Positions 52,669 through 61,933 of a DNA stretch of 64,000 nt are shown one piece after another. The stretch's first letter is position 1. Each line of letters opens with the position of its first letter. The position numbers were made by a program, and so were the translations under genes. A model generated the notes under the pieces. That model saw only the letters and a program-made list of their open reading frames with translations. It was not told the DNA's origin and ran no database searches. This DNA is from Paraburkholderia sp. DHOC27 (GTDB lineage: Bacteria > Pseudomonadota > Gammaproteobacteria > Burkholderiales > Burkholderiaceae), in assembly GCF_003429005.1 (NCBI RefSeq), contig NZ_QVQV01000003.1, positions 716,741-780,740 on the forward strand, in the 5' to 3' direction.

Positions 52669-54201
52669 ATGGGTTATCAGCAAGGTTTGAGCGGCCTGTC
52701 GGCCGCATCGAGCGATCTGGACGTGATTGGCAACAACATCGCCAACTCGGACACGGTCGGCTTCAAGAGCGGCACCGCCGTGTTCGCCGATATGTACGCG
52801 AACTCGGTGGCTACCGCCGTCAACAACCAGATCGGTATCGGCACGCAGCTCGCAGCCGTGCAGCAGAACTTCTCGCAGGGCACGGCCGACGAAACCGGCC
52901 AGGCGCTGGACATGTTCATCAACGGCAACGGTTTCTTCCAGATGTCGGAGAACGGTTCGCTCACGTATTCGCGCAACGGCGTGTTCCAGCGTAACGCGGC
53001 CGGCCAGATCGAGAACGCGCAGGGCGCGCTGCTGATGGGCTACGGCGTGAATGCCGATGGTACGATCAACACCTCCAAGACGGTGCCGCTTACGCTGCCG
53101 AACGGCAACAGCGCACCGGCTGCGACTACCACGTGGAACGCGAGTTTCAACCTGGATTCGCAGGATGCTCTCGCGCTCGGTACGCCGACCGTCGACATGG
53201 CGGGTGCCGGCACGCTGACCAATGGCGGCGCGACGATCACCACCGCCAGCGCGGGTTCGAACAACGACACGTATCAGATCAACTTCACCAGCGCGACGCA
53301 GTATACGGTCACCGACGTGACCGCCGGTACGACGTCTGCTGCGCAAACCTACACGGCGGGCCAGGCCATTACGCTCGGCACTGGCCAGCAAGTGACCTTG
53401 ACCGGCACGGCAGCGACCGGCAACCAGGTTGTCGTGACGCCGACGCCGGTCCCGTTCGACGCCAGCAACCCGAAGAGCTACACGTACAACACGCAGTTGA
53501 CGGCGTATGACTCGCTCGGCGGCAGCCAGACGGTCAACGTGTATTTCGCCAAGACTTCGTCGGGCGTGTGGGATGTGTATGCAGGTGTGGCAGGCGGCAC
53601 GACTGAGCCGATCGGCCAGGCCACCTTCACGACGAACGGCACGATGTCGAACTTCCAGCAGGCTAACGTCAACCCGACCACGGGTGCGGTGACGTACAGC
53701 TCGCCCACGACGCCGAACGCTGTGTCCTTCACCATCCCGACCACGGATGGTTCGGGCACGCCGCAAACGGTGACCCTGAACCTCTCGGGCTCGACGCAGT
53801 ACGGCAGCTCGGACGGCAACACCGGCTTGACGCAGGACGGCTACGCCTCGGGTCAGTTGAGCAGCTACACGGTCGGCAACGACGGCGTCATCACCGGTAA
53901 CTACACGAACGGCGCCACCGTGACGCTCGGCCAGCTCGTGCTCGCCAACTTCAACGATCCGAACGGTCTGGTCGATCTCGGCAACAACGAATACGCCGCC
54001 ACGGGTGCTTCGGGCCCGCCGCAGATCGCCACGCCGGGCAGCACCAACCACGGTCAGGTGACGGGTGGTGAAGTGGAAGATTCGAACGTGGATCTGACCA
54101 GCGAACTGGTGAACCTGATCACGGCGCAACGCGACTATCAGGCGAACGCGCAGACCATCAAGACCCAGCAAACGGTCGATCAAACGCTGATCAACCTGTA
54201 A
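52669..54201 (+). CDS. flgE: Flagellar hook protein FlgE with extra beta domain
   Basis: 510 aa, against 402 in Salmonella. The N-terminus SGLSAASSDLDVIGNNIANSDTVGFKS and C-terminus SNVDLTSELVNLITAQRDYQANAQTIK are standard. The extra length includes residues 172-262, a Thr/Gly-rich insert with DTYQINFTSATQYTVTD and TTSAAQTYTAGQAITLG (200-258), which closely resembles an insert in FlgL of this operon. It would sit on the outer hook surface (D2-like). FlgE polymerises into the hook that joins rod and filament. Confidence 0.96.
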   Translation: MGYQQGLSGLSAASSDLDVIGNNIANSDTVGFKSGTAVFADMYANSVATAVNNQIGIGTQLAAVQQNFSQGTADETGQALDMFINGNGFFQMSENGSLTYSRNGVFQRNAAGQIENAQGALLMGYGVNADGTINTSKTVPLTLPNGNSAPAATTTWNASFNLDSQDALALGTPTVDMAGAGTLTNGGATITTASAGSNNDTYQINFTSATQYTVTDVTAGTTSAAQTYTAGQAITLGTGQQVTLTGTAATGNQVVVTPTPVPFDASNPKSYTYNTQLTAYDSLGGSQTVNVYFAKTSSGVWDVYAGVAGGTTEPIGQATFTTNGTMSNFQQANVNPTTGAVTYSSPTTPNAVSFTIPTTDGSGTPQTVTLNLSGSTQYGSSDGNTGLTQDGYASGQLSSYTVGNDGVITGNYTNGATVTLGQLVLANFNDPNGLVDLGNNEYAATGASGPPQIATPGSTNHGQVTGGEVEDSNVDLTSELVNLITAQRDYQANAQTIKTQQTVDQTLINL

Positions 54202-54221
54202 GCACCGCCGGAGCCGAACGC

Positions 54222-54983
54222 ATGACCGACCGTCTGATTTACACCGCGATGTCGGGCGCCACCCAGGCGCTCGAGCAGCAGGCCATCGTCGCGAACAATC
54301 TCGCGAACACCTCGACCACCGGGTTTCGCGCCCAGCTCGAAACGTTCCGCGCGGTACCGATGGCGTTCGGCGATGGCAGCTCAGTCAACGACGACACCAC
54401 GCGTACCTTCGTGCTGTCGTCCACACCGGGCGCGGACGAAACGCCCGGACCGATCCAGCAGACCGGCAATCCGCTCGACGTCGCCGTGCAAGGCGACGGC
54501 TGGTTGTCCGTGCAGACCGCCGATGGCAACGAGGCGTACACGCGTGCCGGCAACATGCACATCGACGAGAACGGTCAACTGGTGACGGCGACCAATCTGC
54601 CGGTGATCGGCACGGGCGGACCGATTTCGGTGCCGCCCGGTGCACAGATCACGATTGGCAAGGACGGCACGGTCTCGGCACTCGCCCCAGGCGACCCGGC
54701 CTCCGCGATCGCGGTGGTCGATCAGCTCAAGCTGGTGAAGCCGGCGGCGGGCTCGCTCACGCGCGGCGACGACGGCATGTTCCGCACCGCCGACGGCAAT
54801 CCCGCCGACGCCGATCCGAGCGTGACGCTTGCGCCGGAATCGCTCGAAGGCAGCAACGTGAATCCGGTGAACGCGATGGTCTCGATGATCACCAATGCAC
54901 GGCAGTTCCAGATGCAGACCAAGATGATCGAAAACGCCGACCAGAACGACCAGACCGCCAACCAGTTGCTCAGTTTCAGCTAA
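54222..54983 (+). CDS. flgF: Flagellar proximal rod protein FlgF
   Basis: 253 aa. It begins MTDRLIYTAMSGATQALEQQAIVANNLANTSTTGFRAQ, typical of FlgF, and ends with the rod helix VNPVNAMVSMITNARQFQMQTKMIENADQNDQ. The central region NPLDVAVQGDGWLSVQTADGNEAYTRAG is shared with FlgE and FlgG. It lies 20 bases after flgE. Confidence 0.97.
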   Translation: MTDRLIYTAMSGATQALEQQAIVANNLANTSTTGFRAQLETFRAVPMAFGDGSSVNDDTTRTFVLSSTPGADETPGPIQQTGNPLDVAVQGDGWLSVQTADGNEAYTRAGNMHIDENGQLVTATNLPVIGTGGPISVPPGAQITIGKDGTVSALAPGDPASAIAVVDQLKLVKPAAGSLTRGDDGMFRTADGNPADADPSVTLAPESLEGSNVNPVNAMVSMITNARQFQMQTKMIENADQNDQTANQLLSFS

Positions 54984-55022
54984 CGGGCGCGACGCACTCG
55001 TCGACCCAGGAGAACTCACACC

Positions 55023-55811
55023 GTGAACCGCTCACTCTATATCGCTGCCACCGGCATGAACGCGCAGCAGTCCCAGATGGACGTCATCTCGAACAACCTC
55101 GCGAACGTCAGCACCAATGGCTTCAAGGGCTCGCGCGCCGTGTTCGAAGATCTGCTGTATCAGACCGTGCGTCAACCGGGCGCCGACTCCACGCAGCAGA
55201 CGCAGGTGCCGTCGGGCATCCAGCTCGGCACCGGCGTGCAACAGGTCGCGACGGAGCGCCTCTACACGCAGGGCAACCTGCAGCAGACCGGCAACTCGAA
55301 AGACGTGGCGATCAACGGTAACGGTTTCTTTCAGGTGCAGATGCCGGACGGCACCACCGCCTATACCCGCGACGGCTCGTTCCAGACCAACGCGCAGGGG
55401 CAACTGGTGACCTCCAGCGGCTACCCCGTGATTCCGCAGATCACGGTGCCGGTGAACGCAACCTCGCTGACGATTGGCAGCGACGGCTCGGTGTCGGTCA
55501 CGCAGAACAACTCGACCACGTCGCAGCAGATCGGCACCATGCAGATCGCCACCTTCATCAACCCGGCCGGCCTCGGCGCGCAAGGTGAAAACCTGTTCAC
55601 GGAAACGAGTTCGTCGGGTACGCCGAACGTGTCGGCGCCGGGTTCGAACGGCTCGGGTTCGCTGCAACAGGGGTACGTCGAAACCTCGAACGTGAACGTG
55701 GTGCAGGAACTGGTCAACATGATCCAGACGCAACGCGCGTACGAAATCAACAGTAAGGCAGTGACGACATCCGACCAGATGTTGCAGACCCTGTCGCAGA
55801 TGTCGGTTTAA
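55023..55811 (+). CDS. flgG: Flagellar distal rod protein FlgG
   Basis: 262 aa from GTG 55023 (AGGAGAA upstream). [39 protein letters not shown] is a standard FlgG start and includes the FlgG-specific region near residue 45 ([12 protein letters not shown]). The C-terminus reads [27 protein letters not shown]. It forms the distal rod through the P and L rings. Confidence 0.98.
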   Translation: MNRSLYIAATGMNAQQSQMDVISNNLANVSTNGFKGSRAVFEDLLYQTVRQPGADSTQQTQVPSGIQLGTGVQQVATERLYTQGNLQQTGNSKDVAINGNGFFQVQMPDGTTAYTRDGSFQTNAQGQLVTSSGYPVIPQITVPVNATSLTIGSDGSVSVTQNNSTTSQQIGTMQIATFINPAGLGAQGENLFTETSSSGTPNVSAPGSNGSGSLQQGYVETSNVNVVQELVNMIQTQRAYEINSKAVTTSDQMLQTLSQMSV

Positions 55812-55850
55812 CGGTTCGGACTTCGGACCAAGAGGCGGTAGGTGCACACG

Positions 55851-56558
55851 ATGTCGCAAATCAATCTCAATCGGCTCAAGGGCGACGCGCATGGCGCGAA
55901 GCTGCTTGCCACCCTCGGCGTGCTGGCACTGGCGCTGGGCGGCTGCGCGCTCGTCCCGAAGCAGCCCATCGTGCAGCAGCCGATGACCGCCACGCCGCCC
56001 ATGCCGCCGCACGATCAGTCGCCGGGCTCGATCTACAACCCCGGCTACGCGGGCCGGCCGCTCTTCGAAGACCAGCGGCCGCGCAATATTGGCGACATCC
56101 TGACCATCGTCATTCAGGAAAACATCAACGCAACCAAGTCGTCGGGCGCCAACACGAACCGCACCTCGGCCACTTCGTTCTCGACGACGAGCGCGAGCTT
56201 TCTGGCCGGCCTGTTCGGCAAGGCCAACCTCAGCGCGCAGGGCGCCAACACGTTCGCCGGAACAGGCGGCGCGAATGCGTCGAACACTTTCAACGGCGTG
56301 ATCACCGTGACGGTGACCAACGTGCTGCCTAACGGCAATCTGGTGGTGAGCGGCGAAAAGCAGATGCTCATCAACCAGGGAAATGAATTCGTGCGTTTCT
56401 CGGGGGTCGTCAACCCGAACACGATTTCCGGCTTGAACGCGGTGTACTCGACCCAGGTGGCCGATGCCAAGATCGAATACTCCGCGAAGGGCTACATAGA
56501 CGAGGCGGAGACCATGAGCTGGCTACAGCGCTTCTTCCTTAACGTGTCGCCGTGGTGA
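55851..56558 (+). CDS. flgH: Flagellar L-ring lipoprotein FlgH
   Basis: 235 aa from ATG 55851; GTG 55842 is an in-frame alternative. The lipobox LALGGC near residue 33 marks an outer-membrane lipoprotein. Conserved FlgH sequence follows: [31 protein letters not shown] and [29 protein letters not shown]. The L ring is the bushing in the outer membrane. Its stop overlaps the possible GTG starts of flgI. Confidence 0.96.
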   Translation: MSQINLNRLKGDAHGAKLLATLGVLALALGGCALVPKQPIVQQPMTATPPMPPHDQSPGSIYNPGYAGRPLFEDQRPRNIGDILTIVIQENINATKSSGANTNRTSATSFSTTSASFLAGLFGKANLSAQGANTFAGTGGANASNTFNGVITVTVTNVLPNGNLVVSGEKQMLINQGNEFVRFSGVVNPNTISGLNAVYSTQVADAKIEYSAKGYIDEAETMSWLQRFFLNVSPW

Positions 56559-56560
56559 TC

Positions 56561-57766
56561 ATGAAGCTCGCCTCTCTTCGCCGCTTTGCCGGCCGCCTCG
56601 AACGTGGTCTGGGTTCCAGCACGGGTTTTGCCGCGACGCTGGTCGCGCTGGCCTGCGCCATCCTGCCGTTTGCCACGCCGGTTGCGCATGCCGAACGTCT
56701 GAAGGACCTCGTCGCGATTCAGGGCGTGCGTGACAACCCGCTGATCGGCTACGGCCTCGTGGTGGGTCTCGACGGCACGGGTGACCAGACCACGCAGACG
56801 CCGTTCACGACGCAGACGCTCGCGAACATGCTGGCCAACCTCGGCATCTCGATCAACAACCAGTCCGCCGGTTCGTCCAACAGCAGCACGTCGGCACTGA
56901 CCAGTATCCAGTTGAAGAACGTTGCAGCGGTCATGGTGACGGCGGTGCTGCCGCCGTTCGCACGGCCGGGCGAAGCACTCGACGTGACGGTCTCGTCGCT
57001 CGGCAATGCGAAGAGCCTGCGCGGCGGCACGCTGCTGCTCACGCCGCTGAAGGGCGCGGACGGTTCAGTCTATGCGCTGGCCCAGGGCAACATGGCAGTG
57101 GGCGGTGCCGGCGCGAGCGCCAACGGCAGCAAGGTGCAGATCAATCAACTGGCGTCCGGGCGGATTGCGAGCGGTGCGATCGTCGAACGCGCCGTGCAGA
57201 CGAGCGTCACGCAGAACGGCACGATGCAGCTCGAACTCAACGACATGGATTACGACACGACGCAGCGCATCGTGACGGCCGTGAACAACGCGTTCGGCTT
57301 CGGCACGGCCTTGCCGCTGGACGGCCGCACGATCCAGTTGCGTGCGCCGGCCGATCCCGCGCAGCAGGTGCAGTTTCTCGCCCAGCTCGAAGACCTCGAC
57401 GTGAAACCCGCTGCGGGCGCCGCCAAAGTGGTGCTGAATGCGCGCACTGGTTCGATCGTAATGAACCAGATGGTGACGCTGGAAAATTGCGCGGTGGCGC
57501 ACGGCAATCTGTCGGTGGTGGTCAACACGCAGCCGGTGGTGAGCCAGCCAGGCGCGTTCTCGAACGGGCGGACGGTGGTCGCCCAGCAGTCCCAGATCCA
57601 GTTGAAGCAGGACGACGGCAATGTGAAGTTCGTGCATGCCGGCGCCAATCTGGCCGAAGTCGTGAAGGCGCTCAACGCGCTAGGCGCAACGCCTGCTGAT
57701 CTGATGTCGATCCTGCAGGCGATGAAGGCCGCCGGTGCCTTGCGCGCCGACCTCGAAATCATCTAA
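56561..57766 (+). CDS. flgI: Flagellar P-ring protein FlgI
   Basis: 401 aa from ATG 56561, two bases after the flgH stop; GTG 56552 and 56555 are alternatives. A Sec signal peptide of about 46 residues ends [11 protein letters not shown]. Conserved FlgI sequence: [64 protein letters not shown]. It forms the periplasmic ring with help from FlgA. Confidence 0.97.
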   Translation: MKLASLRRFAGRLERGLGSSTGFAATLVALACAILPFATPVAHAERLKDLVAIQGVRDNPLIGYGLVVGLDGTGDQTTQTPFTTQTLANMLANLGISINNQSAGSSNSSTSALTSIQLKNVAAVMVTAVLPPFARPGEALDVTVSSLGNAKSLRGGTLLLTPLKGADGSVYALAQGNMAVGGAGASANGSKVQINQLASGRIASGAIVERAVQTSVTQNGTMQLELNDMDYDTTQRIVTAVNNAFGFGTALPLDGRTIQLRAPADPAQQVQFLAQLEDLDVKPAAGAAKVVLNARTGSIVMNQMVTLENCAVAHGNLSVVVNTQPVVSQPGAFSNGRTVVAQQSQIQLKQDDGNVKFVHAGANLAEVVKALNALGATPADLMSILQAMKAAGALRADLEII

Positions 57767-57779
57767 GGAAGGAATCGCG

Positions 57780-58709
57780 ATGACAACCGATCCGACTTCA
57801 GGCACGAACGATCTCAGTCAGCGCTTTGCGCTCGACGTGCAGGGCTTCGACAGCTTGCGCGCCAAGGTTGCCGCTTCGCCGCAGCAGGGCGTGAAGATGG
57901 CCGCCAAACAGTTCGACGCGAGCTTCATCACGATGATGCTGAAGAGCATGCGCGATGCGACGCCGCAGGACGGCCCGCTCGATTCGCGGGATGGCGCGCA
58001 GTTCACGTCGATGATGGACGAGCAGATGGCGCAGCAGATGTCGCAAAAGGGCATTGGTGTGGCGGACGCCATGCTCAAGCAGCTGATGAACAACTCCGGC
58101 ATGCAGACCGGCGACGCAGGCGCGGGCAACAACGCCGCGCTCAATGCGCTGGCCAAGGCCTATGCCAATCCGCAGGCGAACGGTTCGCTCGCCTCGGGCA
58201 TCGGCTACTCGCGCAACAGCGCATTGACGCCGCCGCTGCATGGCGACGGCTCGAGCATCAACGTCGACGCTTTCGTGGACAAGCTGGCCGCATCGGCGCA
58301 GGCCGCCAGTGAAACGACCGGCGTGCCGGCGCGCTTCATCATCGGTCAGGCGGCACTAGAGTCGGGCTGGGGCAAGCGCGAAATCATGAAGGCCAACGGC
58401 GAAACTAGCCACAACGTGTTCGGCATCAAGGCCACCAAGGACTGGACTGGCAAGACCGTGTCGACCGTGACCACCGAGTACCGCGACGGCAAGCCGCAAC
58501 GCGTGGTGGAGAAGTTCCGCGCCTACGACTCGTACGGCGAAGCGATGAACGACTACGCGCAGATGCTAAAGAACAACCCGCGCTACGCGCAGGTGCTGAA
58601 CGGCTCGCACGATGCCGCGAGCTTTGCCACGGGCATGCAGCGCGCCGGCTACGCCACCGATCCGCATTACGCGAAAAAGCTCATGTCCATCATGGAACGG
58701 ATGAGCTGA
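57780..58709 (+). CDS. flgJ: Flagellar rod cap and muramidase FlgJ
   Basis: 309 aa from ATG 57780 (AAGGAAGG upstream). The N-terminal rod-cap part has KMAAKQFDASFITMMLKSMRDATP. A Gly/Asn/Ala linker leads to the peptidoglycan hydrolase part (about 165-309) with FIIGQAALESGWGKREI, where Glu194 is the likely catalytic residue, and YDSYGEAMNDYAQMLKNNPRY. It is the dual-domain form typical of beta- and gammaproteobacteria. It caps the rod and opens the cell wall. Confidence 0.97.
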   Translation: MTTDPTSGTNDLSQRFALDVQGFDSLRAKVAASPQQGVKMAAKQFDASFITMMLKSMRDATPQDGPLDSRDGAQFTSMMDEQMAQQMSQKGIGVADAMLKQLMNNSGMQTGDAGAGNNAALNALAKAYANPQANGSLASGIGYSRNSALTPPLHGDGSSINVDAFVDKLAASAQAASETTGVPARFIIGQAALESGWGKREIMKANGETSHNVFGIKATKDWTGKTVSTVTTEYRDGKPQRVVEKFRAYDSYGEAMNDYAQMLKNNPRYAQVLNGSHDAASFATGMQRAGYATDPHYAKKLMSIMERMS

Positions 58710-58814
58710 AGCGGGCCACGGTCCGGCAGCGTCGCGGTGACGACTTCACGCGCTGCCGTGTGACTGCACGTTTTACCGCCTTTCAAACGTCCTCTTGAAA
58801 CGGTCTATCAGACA

Positions 58815-58847
58815 AAACCGCTGCTTCGCTCGCCGAAGCGGCGGTTT
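58815..58847 (+). terminator. Terminator of the flgB-J operon
   Basis: AAACCGCTGCTTCG (58815-58828) pairs with CGAAGCGGCGGTTT (58834-58847), 14 pairs with one G-U, followed by AACGTTTG. Strong stem with a modest T content. It separates flgJ from the FliA-driven ycgR. Confidence 0.65.
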
Positions 58848-58880
58848 AACGTTTGCGTGAAATATTTCGCCGGTTTACCC

Positions 58881-58907
58881 TAAACTTTGGGTACGGACTG
58901 CCGCTAT
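58881..58907 (+). promoter_or_regulatory. FliA (sigma-28) promoter of ycgR
   Basis: TAAACTTT (seven of eight), 11 bases, GCCGCTAT (six of eight). It overlaps the beginning of the longest ycgR frame (58887), so translation must start further right. Confidence 0.75.
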
Positions 58908-59003
58908 TCAGTCAGACCTTACTACCCGGGGAGCGCGACTTCCCGGACAGATGCGCGTGTCACGGGCCCCTGCGCTGGACCTCAGGCACGGGCCCGCAAG
59001 AAC

Positions 59004-59777
59004 ATGCATACCGGCAAGCTCATGGATACCACTGAGACGAATGGCCAGACGGACGGCTCTTCTGAGATCGACAACGACTTCGGTCGCCGTAACCCCCTTG
59101 AGATCGGTGTCCAGTTGCGCAATCTCGTCAACCGCGGCGACTTTCTGACGGCGCAGTACAAGGGAGGCCAACTCGTCACGAAGATTCTCGATGTCGACGT
59201 ACGCGAGCGGACTTTCGTCTTCGATTGGGGCGCGCTCGCCGAACAGAATCAAGGCCTGATCGCGGCGCAACGCTGCACCTTTCACGCGCAACCCGATGGC
59301 GTGAAGGTCGAATTCGCCACTGGCGCGCCACGCGAAACCCGCTACGAAGGCCGGCCCGCGTTCGAAGCCGACTTCCCCGAAGTGCTGTTTTACGTGCAAC
59401 GGCGCGAGTTTTTCCGCGTCGACGCACCGGTGATCGATCCGTACATCTGCGCGGGGCGTCTGCCGGATGGCGAGCGGTTCCGCTTCGAGTTGCACGATCT
59501 CTCGCTGGGCGGCGTGGGCATGCGCACCACCGACCCGCGTGTCGCCAACCTGCCAATGGGCTGCGTGCTGCAGGACTGCGAACTCACGCTGCGCTCGCCC
59601 GGCACGATTTCGCTCGATCTGCAGCTGGTTTCGCTGCGCGCGGTGGAACTGCCCAACGGCAGCCAGCGCTATCAACTCGGCCTGCGCTTCGTGATGCTGC
59701 CCGGCAACGCGGAGAACACCTTGCAGCGTCTCATCACCCAGCTCGAAATGAAGCGCCGCTCGCTCGCGCGCAGCTAA
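59004..59777 (+). CDS. ycgR: Flagellar brake protein YcgR (c-di-GMP binding)
   Basis: 257 aa from ATG 59004; ATG 59022 is possible. Starts before about 58914 are excluded by the FliA promoter. The N-terminal YcgR domain (NPLEIGVQLRNLVNRGDFLTAQYKGGQLVTKILDVD) is followed by a PilZ domain with RxxxR (Arg134-Arg138 in QRREFFRV) and DxSxxG (Asp165, Ser167, Gly170 in LHDLSLGGVG). All c-di-GMP ligands are present. Bound YcgR slows the motor at MotA/FliG. Its class III promoter couples it to filament genes. Confidence 0.93.
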   Translation: MHTGKLMDTTETNGQTDGSSEIDNDFGRRNPLEIGVQLRNLVNRGDFLTAQYKGGQLVTKILDVDVRERTFVFDWGALAEQNQGLIAAQRCTFHAQPDGVKVEFATGAPRETRYEGRPAFEADFPEVLFYVQRREFFRVDAPVIDPYICAGRLPDGERFRFELHDLSLGGVGMRTTDPRVANLPMGCVLQDCELTLRSPGTISLDLQLVSLRAVELPNGSQRYQLGLRFVMLPGNAENTLQRLITQLEMKRRSLARS

Positions 59778-59803
59778 AAAGTCCCTCCAGGGACGCCCGA
59801 TCC

Positions 59804-59838
59804 ATCCACGTGATTCAGCCTCGCTGCATCACGTGGAT
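59804..59838 (+). repeat. Long hairpin between ycgR and flgK
   Basis: ATCCACGTGAT (59804-59814) and ATCACGTGGAT (59828-59838), a perfect 11-bp stem with a 13-base loop, 27 bases after the ycgR stop. No T-run follows. A smaller TCCCTCCAGGGA lies just before it. It may end ycgR transcription ahead of the flgK promoter. Confidence 0.55.
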
Positions 59839-59855
59839 AAATGTGATCCGCTCCC

Positions 59856-59882
59856 TCAATATTTCCGCTGCAGGGCCGTTAT
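59856..59882 (+). promoter_or_regulatory. FliA (sigma-28) promoter of flgKL
   Basis: TCAATATT (five of eight), 11 bases, GCCGTTAT (six of eight), 54 bases before the flgK ATG. Confidence 0.65.
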
Positions 59883-59936
59883 ACAGAGAGTCTTGGCAAC
59901 TCGGTGGGCGCGTTGCCAACCCTTTCAGGATGACGC

Positions 59937-61922
59937 ATGTCCAACCTCATCAGCATCGGTCTCAGCGGACTCAACGCAGCCCAGTGGGGGCTCACGACCA
60001 CCAGCGAGAACATCGCCAATTCGACCACGGCGGGCTATGACGTCGAAAGCCCGGTGTTTTCGGAAACGCCGGGCCAGTACACCGGTTCGGGTTATCTGGC
60101 GCAAGGCGTGTCGACCACCACCGTGCAGCGCGCATACAGCGGCTATCTGACCAGCGAGCTGAACACCGCGCAGTCGCAAAGCGGTTCGCTCAACACGTAC
60201 TACTCGATGTTGGCGGAACTGAACAACATGGTGGGCTCGCCGACCGGCGGCATCTCCACCGCGATCACCAGCTATTTCACCGGCTTGCAGAACGTGGCGA
60301 ACGGCGCAGCAAGCGTCGCGACACGGAACACCGCGATCAGCGATGCGCAGACGCTGGCCAGCCAGTTGAATGCGATGGGCGAGCAATACGACCAGATGGG
60401 CCAGAGTGTCAACACGCAACTGACCGATTCGGTTTCGCAGATCAACACCTATACCGCGCAGATCGCTTCGCTGAACCAGCAGATCAATGCGGCCAGCGCG
60501 CAGGGTCAGCCGCCGAACCAGTTGCTCGATCAACGCGATCAGGCCATTTCGAGCCTGTCGTCGCTGGTGGGCGTGCAGGTGGTCTCGAATGCGCAGGGCG
60601 ATAACGTCTACCTCTCGAGCGGCCAGGCGCTGGTGTCGGGGGCACAGAGCTTCAACCTCGGCACCGCGGCCTCGTCGGCCAACCCCAACGAACTGTCGCT
60701 GACGTACCTCGGCGCTGCCGGTACGACGCCGACCGCCGCCACCACGATGACGCTGTCGGACAGTGCGATGCAAAACGTTGGCGGCACGCTGGGCGGCCTG
60801 ATGACGTTCCGCACGCAGTCGCTCGATCCGGCCGAAGCGCAACTGGGCGCAATTGCCACCAGTTTCGCCGCGCAGGTCAACAACCAGAACGAGCTGGGTC
60901 TCGATCTGAACGGCAACGCTGGCGGCGCGCTGTTCTCGGTGGCCGCGCCTGCGACCATCCCGAACTCGAACAACACCGGCAACGCTTCGCTGAGCGTGTC
61001 GTTCGTCAACGCCGAACAGCCCACCACCGGCAATTACACCTTGTCGTACGACGGCACCAGCTACACGCTGACCGACAACGCGACCGGCAGCATTGTCGGC
61101 ACGGCATCGAACCTGTCGCAGCCGATCGACGGCCTGAATTTTTCGACGACCGGCACGATGAACGCCGGTGACTCGTTCAACGTTTCGCCGACCAGCGGCG
61201 CGCTGGACAGCTTCAAGCTGGCCACCACGAGCGGATCGGCAATCGCAGCGGCATCGCCCGCGCTCGCTACCAAGGGCACCGGCAATAGCGGCACGGGACA
61301 GATCTCCGCGGCGACGGTGACCGCCGGTTACTCACTGCCCAGCACGACGACCACGCTGACCTACAGCGCGTCGGCGGGCGGTTTCACCGGCTTCCCGGTG
61401 GGCTCGACGGTGACGATTGGCGGCACCAGCACGACGATTACGTCGACGTCGACGGTCGTGCCGTACTCGCCTTCGAGCGGCGCCAAGATGACGATCGACA
61501 CGACGCCGGTCACGGCGGGTTCGATGAACGGCGTGACCGTGACGTTGAGCGGCACGCCGTCGGATGGCGATACCTTCACGATCGCGAAGAACACCGGGGC
61601 GCAAAGCGACGGCAGCAATGCCACGTTGATGTCGAACATCATCAATGCGCAAACGCTGAGCGGCGGCACGCAAACCCTGACGACCGCGTACTCGACCTAC
61701 GTCAACACGATCGGTAACACGACCAACCAGGTGAACGCCTCGAACACCACGCAGACTTCGCTCGTGACGGAAATCACGTCCGCGCAGCAGTCGGTGTCCG
61801 GCGTGAACATCAACGAAGAAGCAGCGAACCTGTTGCAGTACCAGCAACTGTACCAGGCCAACAGCAAGGTCATTCAGACCGCTGACACGCTGTTCCAGAC
61901 CATTCTCGGCATATTCCAGTGA
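59937..61922 (+). CDS. flgK: Hook-filament junction protein FlgK (HAP1)
   Basis: 661 aa, against 547 in Salmonella. The N-terminus LISIGLSGLNAAQWGLTTTSENIANSTTAGYDVES and C-terminus SGVNINEEAANLLQYQQLYQANSKVIQTADTLFQTIL are canonical, as is the long helical D1 with NQLLDQRDQAISSLSSLVGV. Two additional beta modules lie at about 364-418 (GNYTLSYDGTSYTLTDNAT ... GDSFNVSP) and 461-551 (ending GDTFTIAKNT). AGGA precedes the ATG. It is a FlgN client and forms the first junction ring. Confidence 0.97.
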   Translation: MSNLISIGLSGLNAAQWGLTTTSENIANSTTAGYDVESPVFSETPGQYTGSGYLAQGVSTTTVQRAYSGYLTSELNTAQSQSGSLNTYYSMLAELNNMVGSPTGGISTAITSYFTGLQNVANGAASVATRNTAISDAQTLASQLNAMGEQYDQMGQSVNTQLTDSVSQINTYTAQIASLNQQINAASAQGQPPNQLLDQRDQAISSLSSLVGVQVVSNAQGDNVYLSSGQALVSGAQSFNLGTAASSANPNELSLTYLGAAGTTPTAATTMTLSDSAMQNVGGTLGGLMTFRTQSLDPAEAQLGAIATSFAAQVNNQNELGLDLNGNAGGALFSVAAPATIPNSNNTGNASLSVSFVNAEQPTTGNYTLSYDGTSYTLTDNATGSIVGTASNLSQPIDGLNFSTTGTMNAGDSFNVSPTSGALDSFKLATTSGSAIAAASPALATKGTGNSGTGQISAATVTAGYSLPSTTTTLTYSASAGGFTGFPVGSTVTIGGTSTTITSTSTVVPYSPSSGAKMTIDTTPVTAGSMNGVTVTLSGTPSDGDTFTIAKNTGAQSDGSNATLMSNIINAQTLSGGTQTLTTAYSTYVNTIGNTTNQVNASNTTQTSLVTEITSAQQSVSGVNINEEAANLLQYQQLYQANSKVIQTADTLFQTILGIFQ

Positions 61923-61933
61923 GGCGTTGAGCG

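Noticed and set aside
52510..54183. 557-codon minus-strand frame opposite flgE
   Set aside because: Arg/Val/His-rich shadow of flgE codons.
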